A DNA stretch of 58,174 nt from Salisapilia sapeloensis (lineage: Eukaryota; Oomycota; Peronosporomycetes; Peronosporales; Salisapiliaceae): contig JAADVB010000107.1 in the NCBI GenBank assembly GCA_023334545.1, positions 1 to 58,174 on the forward strand. The letters run 5' to 3'. Made by a program: the position numbers and the translations under genes. Of the stretch, positions 50,997-58,174 are shown piece by piece; the stretch's first letter is position 1; every line of letters begins with the position of its first letter. The notes under the pieces are model-generated. The model had not been told where the DNA came from, made no database searches, and saw nothing but the letters and a program-made list of their open reading frames with translations.

Positions 50997-53900
50997 ATGG
51001 ACGAACGTCGAGCCCGATGGCAGCGCAGTTTCACGCTCGTGGATGCGAGCTTTTGTTTCTTAGCAAAGCACCGAGCTGTGTTAAGTGTTCGCAATGTGTT
51101 GAATATGGTCCATAGCTTAGATACGACATATAGTATGACTGTGAACGAATTGCGTGAACTCACTCGAGTCGCACCACATTTGATCAAGCTGCAGTCCGCC
51201 AAGGAAGACAGTGTCCAGCATAAAGGTTCTACCCGATCTATTTGCATCCATATACTCGCATTCATAGTCGGCTGTAGATGACATGTTTCGACAGCCAGAA
51301 GACGTACCGCAGGAGACGACAGTCGTCTCCTTCCCAACCATTCCACATCCGTCCAAACGGGCATCCACAAAGCGTCTAAAGCAATTTAAACAAGCTCTGG
51401 AGCAATATAAAGATCCACCTCAGCAAGATGAAATAACAGAACCAGCAGTTAAAAGCACACAGCTGCTCCCGCCCGTTGCGAATGACTATCTCGAAATTCT
51501 GTGGTACGCCGACTTTTACGACAATCAGATCACATTTGCAAAGCAGATAGAAGGTCGAGAAGGAAGGTACCGAGACATTACAGAGCTGAAGTTATCACCT
51601 GTATTAGCTGAAAGTCTACATGCCAAAGGGATTGACCGTATCTACTCGCATCAGTTCCAAGCCATACACAGCTTACTCTACGATGGAGATAACGTTGCTC
51701 TCGCTACATCTACAGCCAGTGGAAAGTCTCTCACCTATACTGTACACATGCTATCGACTCTCCTGGCAGACGATCAAGCCACGTTTCTCTACCTCTTTCC
51801 TACGAAAGCACTTGCACAAGATCAGCTGCAAGCGACTCGATCCTACCTCGAGTCCGTTCACTTGCCTCTTCATCTAGCAGAAACATTTGATGGAGATACA
51901 CCGATGAGAGAGCGACGACAGGTCATACAGGACACGCGTGTCTTCTTCTCCAACCCAGACATGCTTCATCTTTCCATTCTGCCAAACCATAAACAGTGGA
52001 AGCGCATGCTCTCCCACTTAAAGCTCGTGGTAATTGATGAAGCACACATGTATCATGGCATCTTTGGCTCCCACGTCTCTCTTGTTCTGCGTCGTCTTTT
52101 TCGTCTCTGTGCTTACTACGGTTCAAATCCACAGGTGATCACTTGCTCCGCGACCATTCCGAACGTATCAGACCATTTCAAATCCTTGCTACCGACCCTC
52201 CCATCCCCAGACGATGCTCTTCCATCCCATTTTGACTTTTTCCGACAACGAAATCTCCGTGAAATTACAAAGGATGGTTCTCCAACAGCGTCAAAGTGCT
52301 TCTGTCTGTGGAACCCAAAGCAAAGGAGTGAAGCATCGGAGACGAAGGAGGACGAGACGGACAAAACCCGAGTATCTATATCGCCAATCTATCAAACATC
52401 TCTCCTCTTGACAGCCTTAATAAAGAAACAAGTGGCAACGTTAGTCTTTTGCCGTGGTCGAAAAGTAGCAGAGCTCGTCCTCATAAATGCACATGCGAAC
52501 TTAAGAGGCAAGGACAAGGCACTGCGGAAGATGATTGCGTGCTATCGAGGTGGATACTCTACGTTCGATCGACGTCGCATTGAGCAAAAGCTTTGGAATA
52601 ATGAACTGCGAGGTGTCGTGTCAACAAACGCATTGGAAGTAGGTGTAGATATACAGCAAATGGACGTGACAGTCCATTTGGGACTACCATCCAGTATCTC
52701 TTCCCTGTACCAACAGGCAGGACGAGCTGGACGACGAAAGGGCCAAGGCAAGACGTCCTCTCTAGCTGTCATCGTCTGCTTCGACTCTCCACTCGACCAA
52801 TACTTTGCCAAGCATGGAGACGAGCTCTTCCATCAGTCTCCAGAGAGTGTGGTTTTGAATCCAACGAACCCTCAAGTGTTGGAACAACATTTACTCTGTG
52901 CCGCAAAGGAATTGGCTTTATTTTCCAAAAGCAGTGGTACCCAGATCATTGATTCCTATGTCTTTGACAAACCGTTTAAAGTTGTGGACAAGCTGGTAAG
53001 AGAGAAGAAACTCATGAAAGGGGATGAGGAGTGGAGGGTGCACTATGCTGTTCGCAAAGGAGACTACATCGTCAACTTGCGCTCCATTAGTGATATTAAC
53101 TATAAGGTGCGTATATTTGTATACACTATGCAAGGTCAGACGTCTCACGCTATGCTTAGGTGGTTACGGACGATTCGTATCAGCAAGAGATAGACACTAT
53201 AGCTGGAGACAGAGCTTTCTTTCAAGTGTATCCCACCGCAGTCTACTTACATCAGGCAAAGGAATACCTCATCACAAAGCTGGACGTATCAACCCGAACG
53301 GCCTACGCAAAGCTCGTGACTACCCCACTCCAGTACTTTACTAGCTGCCGCGACTACACGGACTTAAATGTTCTGCACATCCAGCATACAAAACGGTATA
53401 CTGATTCGACGGGCGATGATCTACTCGTCCAAAAAGGAATCATTGGTGTCACGACACAAGTGTTTGGGAGCTTTCTATTGGAAAAGAAGAGCATGAAAGT
53501 TCTTCAGACGAACGAGTTCGCACTGCCTCCGATTGAAATGACGGCTGAAGGACTGTGGTTTGAATTCCCACAGTCACTGCGAGATCGAGTAGAAAAGGAA
53601 AGGAAGTTGGACTGGAAAGGAAGTTTACACGGTGCTGGTCATTTGGCTGCTGAAGTCGTGCAGCTTTTCGTCAAATGCTCAAGCTCCGACATTAACACGC
53701 AGCACTACCATCCGTTGGAAAAGCGACAGAGGTGACAATTGGATTAGGATATGTATTCGTCAAAGTGCTAATTCGGATATTATACAGCTCCAATCGACTG
53801 ACACTATACGAGGCGAGAGAAGGTGGAAGTGGAATCATTCCATTTCTTTTACAGATTCTACCCCAGGTGGCTACTTGTCTTTCTATATATCCATTGCCAT

Positions 53901-54121
53901 GCACTGATATAAATTGTTCGGTTCCGTGCCTTCAGCTCATCGATCGCATATGGACAATTGCAAACGAATGTGACTGCACGTACGGATGTCCAGCATGCTT
54001 CCAATCGGTTAGCTGTCCAGAATTTAACGTCGTGCTCGACAAGCAGGGCGCACTCGTAGTTTTAGACTACTTAAAGAAACGATTCGCATATGCTGATGGC
54101 CAACCTCCACTACCAACATAA
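50997..54121 (+). CDS. HRQ1: RecQ4-like DNA helicase HRQ1
   Basis: Five exons: 50997-51225, 51278-53106, 53160-53731, 53788-53866 and 53936-54121 (964 residues; introns 52-69 bp). HRQ1 is a 3'-5' helicase that acts in crosslink repair and telomere maintenance. The N-terminus RSFTLVDASFCFLAKH matches the fungal HRQ1 opening. Helicase motifs: STASGKS (Lys226), FPTKALAQDQ, DEAH (330-333), TCSATIPN, STNALEVGVDI and YQQAGRAGRR. The C-terminal MZB/DUF1998 part has TLYEAREGGSGI and the cysteine cluster CDCTYGCPACFQSVSC, followed by NVVLDKQGAL. At intron 1 an alternative donor/acceptor pair (after 51212, entering at 51268) is also in frame. Head-to-head with the PTB-like gene, 185 bp apart. Confidence 0.92.
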
Positions 54122-55328
54122 TATTTTTAAAACTTGAACAAGCTTTATCTTCTTGTATGTTAAAAGTACCAATTGTTCTCGTCTAGATCGATTTCTTGCG
54201 AAATGATGGCTGGCTCTATTCAAACTTTGCTATGGCTGTTCATTGACTTGCTGGACTCAAATCGTCGGACCTTTAAATGACATATTTAAGGCTCCTGAAA
54301 GCATAGCGACAGGAAACATATTGCGAAGAGTGCATTGATGAGCAGTTCTCGGAACAATAGAGTAGTGGAAAATCTCATTGGTTTCTCGATGCATTTCGAA
54401 GGATGATAGATGGAAGATGTAAATGACCGTAGTTTGAAAACTTTTGGGGCTGGACAGTGTTTTTCTTAGTTTTCCACCTTCTCTATCTACATCTATCCAT
54501 CCTAATCATCTCGGACGTTTTGTCTATCTTTCCAATTTAAAGTCACATCTTCTATTAATTTCGAGCCTTATTTAAGCCGTTCATATTTCGATATCCCATC
54601 GCGCTCATTGTGCAAGACTTTCGAAGAGACCAGGTTTTTTAGCGGTCACTTCTTCGCCAACGTGTAGTGGTCAACCGGAGGGTGAACGCAGTACGACTGA
54701 AATATCTTACACTGTTACATCACTTAATGCAATACTGCCAGGGATCTGAGTTTCTACGACCGAGATGCGCACAGCTACGAGATGCGGTCGCTAAAGAGGT
54801 GCGGTTGAAAATGTTAAAACGAGGACTCGATGGGTATTACGAAAACACAATGCGGGGTAAAAGCTTTTTAGTGCGTAGGCTGCTGATAGGTGTAGTCATC
54901 CACATTTGAATATTGTTAAGCATAAGATGACCAGTAGGCTTCCAATACTTTTCTATTTTCCTTCTACTTAGCTAGTAGTCGGTAGACTTTAATAAAAATG
55001 GCAATTTCACAGCGGTATTAGCGAACTATATACTTAAAAATATGATCAGAGGCAGACTTGAATATCTCTCCCGATCCGACGTAGCCTTCTTTTAAATTAT
55101 GAATAGTCTATGTCCGTGCTTCCTATTGAGTGATGCTATAGCACCAATAGATTGACCCAAGTCAAGCTAAGCAATAGATCGCACCTATTGGCGCTAATCT
55201 TTTCGTTCGTTTCAACTTTTATTACATAGAGCTAGCAAGTCTATTAAATGCTGCTACGCTTGGACTATATTTGAAAAGCATTTCGCTACTTCACAAGCTG
55301 GAACTACCGATCAACACAAACCAGCAGT
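54122..55328. other. Intergenic, about 1.2 kb, with one possible orphan exon
   Basis: AT-rich. Apart from the coding-like segment at 54643-54909, nothing recognisable was seen. Confidence 0.4.
54643..54909 (+). other. Possible orphan exon, helical and basic
   Basis: Open after a T-rich acceptor (GGTTTTTTAG) to a TGA at 54907-54909. It reads KYLTLLHHLMQYCQGSEFL, then RPRCAQLRDAVAKEVRLKML and GLDGYYENTMRGKSF. The composition is amphipathic-helix-like, but I found no start codon or upstream exon and do not recognise the sequence. It may be a relic. Confidence 0.22.
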
Positions 55329-57887
55329 ATGCGGTCGAACACTCGTATCTGCGATAGTGATGCTGCCACTACGGAAGGGAATGGAAAATCAAAGAAAAAT
55401 ATACGGAAAGACACTAGTTCCGAGTCTCCATTAGTCACGGACAACTTGGATGAAGATTATATCACTTCCAAACGGTCTGCAGTCAAACCGCTCCCGGCGA
55501 GTGTTAATTCATCCACCAAGATTTCTCAACGTCAGGCGAGCCTAGCAACGGTCATCCCACAAAGCAACTTTTCTTTTTTTGGTGTGTTTGGACGATACGG
55601 ACCTCCGCTATTAGCTCTTGCCATAACTTCGATCATTTGGGTGGTGTGGCTCATCGCACTAAACATGTATCCAAATGAAATGGCCAATGTGCTCACAGGT
55701 ACATCTGGCTACGACGACGGTGAATTTTGGCTTATTGGAAAGCCAAATCTAGGACTCACGGTAATAAGCGTTATCAGCTTGACGGTTGTCACTTTGCTGT
55801 ATGCAAAGGTGTTGGTTTTGCTTGTCTTCCGAGGCGCAACCAAATCGATTTTTAAGCAGCAGCATCGAATTGCTCGAAACAAATCTTTCTCTAAGAGGCT
55901 ATCATTTCTTCTCCAACCCATTAACGATGTTTTAGATTATGAGGGACCATATCGCCGTCTATGGGTATGCACCGATCTTTATTGTACTTAACTCCATTAT
56001 AAATGCTACAGCTGAATGCATTGTTTGGTTAGAACACCGGGCAGGAAGTTTTCGACATTACATTGCAAGCAACCGCGCTCTATCGGCTTATGGAGTCAGG
56101 CTCACTCGAACTTATGTATGCCTGTGGAGCATTAATATTCTGCAATTGTATCTCGTACGCTGGATTGATAGTCTGCGGGAGGCGCGTATCATCCTTCGCT
56201 GAAGCTGTGATCGGACTAGTGTGCGTACATCTTACACTTTATGATAGACTACCTGCTCACCATACCTTTTTCTAACAGTTTCGACACAATGATCGCGATC
56301 GGCTTTCCGATGACTGCTCTGTTTTTCTGTTTATCAACTTTAAAACTGGATCACGATATGCTGGATTTGAACGATGAGGTTCTTCCAAGAGGCTACTTTG
56401 GTCGGATTGCTCGGCTTGCAGCTGACCCAATAGAGACAACGCGATTCCTGGTCAGCTTTAACGCCCTTTGTATTCGTCATTTTTCAGAATTTGCTGTGCA
56501 AATAGCCCTGCACTTGTCCTCATCCTATCGCTTAATTAAAATCACCGAAACTTTAATATATGAAGCGAGTAGCCTCAAGACGAATTCGCAACCGATTTGT
56601 GTAAAACGGGTGAAGCCGAAACAGATAGAAGTGCCTCGAATAGTAGCGATCTTATTCGTAGCATGCGCTGCCCTTGCACTTGCCGTTCCAATGGAGGCTG
56701 TCCGATACTCTGAAGCCGCTTGCTTGCATCAGCCTGAGTGCGTCATTTTTGCCTATCGTTGGCAAAAAACAGATACCTGTCCTTGCCTTGGGCTCGTGGA
56801 CGTTGAAAAATCACCCAAGAGTTACGAAGAGTGGTTGGAACCAAAAGATGCGACGAACACCTTAAAAAAGCTGTCAACTTCAGGGGATCTACTTATAATA
56901 AAAATTATCAATCGAAGTGTGAAGGAATTACCGAAGGGAATGGCTCGTTGTACAAACCTGAGACAAATGTACGTGTGGATGGACAACTACCCGTATCATT
57001 TGTTCTTACATCAACATGCTCTACTTCAACACGTAGGTACCTGATGTACACTGGACTGATGGAGATACCTGACTGGGCCAACGCACTTTCAAATCTTGAA
57101 ATACTGTACGTTGGTGATGTTGCAATCTTTTGTTTATACTCAATACTTTTGCCTTAGGCACATTGAAGGCAAAGTGGAAGACACCAATTTGGTTCGGATT
57201 CCTGGAAACTTTTTTGACAATAAGCAGCGCCTTGTCTTTCTTCACCTCGCTATACATCCTTTTCTCACAGAGATGCCCTCTTTTGACGGACTTATCAATC
57301 TTCGGACATTTACAATAGTCCAATTTCATTCAATTACAAGTCTGCCATCCTTTGAAAAAATGGGCAATCTGAAGGCGCTAGCACTGATGGATGTGCCAAG
57401 ACTACGTACTCTTCCCAGTTTCGACGCTGATGTAGATTTGAAACAGTTTGCAGTTTTATATCCAACTCCTCTGTGTTGCAATGGGTTTCTCGGGCAATGT
57501 AATCTGGAGCATCAATACTGTCGAGCAAATCCAAGCAGTGGCGGTCCTTCATCTACATGCTTGTCTGCTAATGTCAGTGTGGCATCTCCAAAGTTGTTAG
57601 CAATGTTTAGCAAATTTAATGAAACAGCGTGTCGACTACCACGAGCATCATACGAGAGTTCTATCTTAGTCCCGATGGAAGAAAGCACAAAGATATGTGG
57701 GGGTAAAATGTACAAACAATGCTCCTTAGGCACGGATAGGCCACCGTCAATTTGCTACAATCGCCGTCTGATGGCTATTATGTGCATTACCGATCCCACT
57801 TTCATAGAGCTTCGTAAGCAGCAAATCGAGAGGAACATTGGGCCTCCGTGTGATCCGGAGGTCGAAGCTTGGCTAGGGTGCAAATGA
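55329..57887 (+). CDS. Polytopic leucine-rich-repeat membrane protein (oomycete family)
   Basis: Five exons: 55329-55964, 56033-56220, 56279-56968, 57037-57105 and 57158-57887 (770 residues; introns 52-68 bp). The N-terminal 90 residues are polar. Five to six hydrophobic helices follow (LLALAITSIIWVVWLIAL, LTVISVISLTVVTLLYAKVL, ELMYACGALIFCNCISYAGL, DTMIAIGFPMTALFFCL and VAILFVACAALALAVPMEAV). The C-terminal ectodomain starts after the last helix with a disulfide-prone segment. It then has LRRs (LEIL-HIEGKVEDTNLVRIPG, MPSFDGLINLRTF, LPSFEKMGNLKALAL) and a Cys-rich cap (CCNGFLGQC, CGGKMYKQCS, PCDPEVEAWLGCK). This layout recurs as a multigene family in Phytophthora-like genomes. A surface sensor is plausible; function unknown. 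Confidence 0.85.
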
Positions 57888-58174
57888 TAGACGCCACTTG
57901 GTATCTGGAAACTCTTTTTTTGAATAATTAATTTTCGCTTGGTTTTTCAGTAAATTATTAACATTCATACATATAACTTTTACTTGTTAATTTCTCAAAA
58001 GTTCGAAAGTTTCAAGGTATGTCCTTTTCATATAGTCATGTAGGTTGGATCCTGGACAGCAAGTTATAGAGCTAGCCAGGTGCGGAATTCTTTGGTGTAG
58101 CACAGAGCGCTCTGTGGTTACAAGTAGGATACTCCACACACTGCTATGTTCATCAACCGCATAACCGATCGGGA

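Noticed and set aside
1-58174. tRNA, rRNA, CRISPR or long direct/inverted repeats
   Set aside because: I scanned by eye for T-loop sequences (GGTTCRANYCC), repeat-spacer patterns and terminal repeats and saw none; a covariance-model search could still find diverged RNAs.

Overview
The window is nuclear DNA from an oomycete (Stramenopila). It is probably a zoosporic member of the Peronosporales/Pythiales group, but I cannot name the genus. The evidence is: (i) compact protein-coding genes with introns that are almost all 44-76 bp, with GT(A/G)NG-like donors and YAG acceptors; (ii) gene architectures known mainly from oomycetes, such as a 7TM receptor fused to an INPP4-type phosphatase, RWP-RK factors, and a polytopic leucine-rich-repeat membrane protein; (iii) two matches to the oomycete core-promoter element (TCATTYY plus a flanking ATTT-rich half) just upstream of start codons at 641 and 43692. 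Flagellar-type genes (PACRG, an LC8-type dynein light chain, a CFAP57-like coiled coil) suggest that the organism still makes flagellated zoospores. No rRNA, tRNA, CRISPR or bacterial operon signal was seen.

Layout. 0-5.4 kb: the tail of an unknown gene, a secreted GH3 beta-glucosidase, and ATG7 on the minus strand with three 5' introns. 5.4-10.4 kb: a fused aspartyl-hydroxylase/sulfotransferase, an LC8-type dynein light chain, mitochondrial succinate-semialdehyde dehydrogenase, and a Tc1/mariner helix-turn-helix remnant abutting the dehydrogenase. 11.9-16.7 kb: a long coiled-coil protein, seven-exon PACRG and an F-box/LRR protein. 16.8-23.4 kb: a DUF726/TMCO4 alpha/beta hydrolase, a TPR protein, an SLC25A44-type mitochondrial carrier and UPF2. 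24.4-30 kb: the receptor-phosphatase fusion and an RWP-RK factor. 30-33.5 kb is gene-poor and holds one small conserved gene.

33.5-36.3 kb holds the most unusual gene: a CHAT (caspase-like) domain, then a STAND/NB-ARC-like NTPase, then a linker and SH2 domain that look like those of STAT proteins. 36.6-40.1 kb: an orphan two-exon gene, an RWP-RK plus SHAQKYF-MYB fusion, and a COX5B that lacks the usual zinc cysteines. 40.2-48.7 kb: TRAPPC10, a secreted glycosidase-like/FGE-like fusion, and the CAF-1 large subunit. 49.1-54.1 kb: a four-RRM PTB-like protein and the HRQ1 helicase. 55.3-57.9 kb: the LRR membrane protein.

There is no operon logic. Neighbours are mostly housekeeping genes in alternating orientation, often head-to-head across 70-320 bp or tail-to-tail with very short spacers (4 bp at 18.02 kb). 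Exon models were built by hand from reading frames, GT/AG sites and recalled family motifs. Where two splice choices were both in frame, the entry says so.
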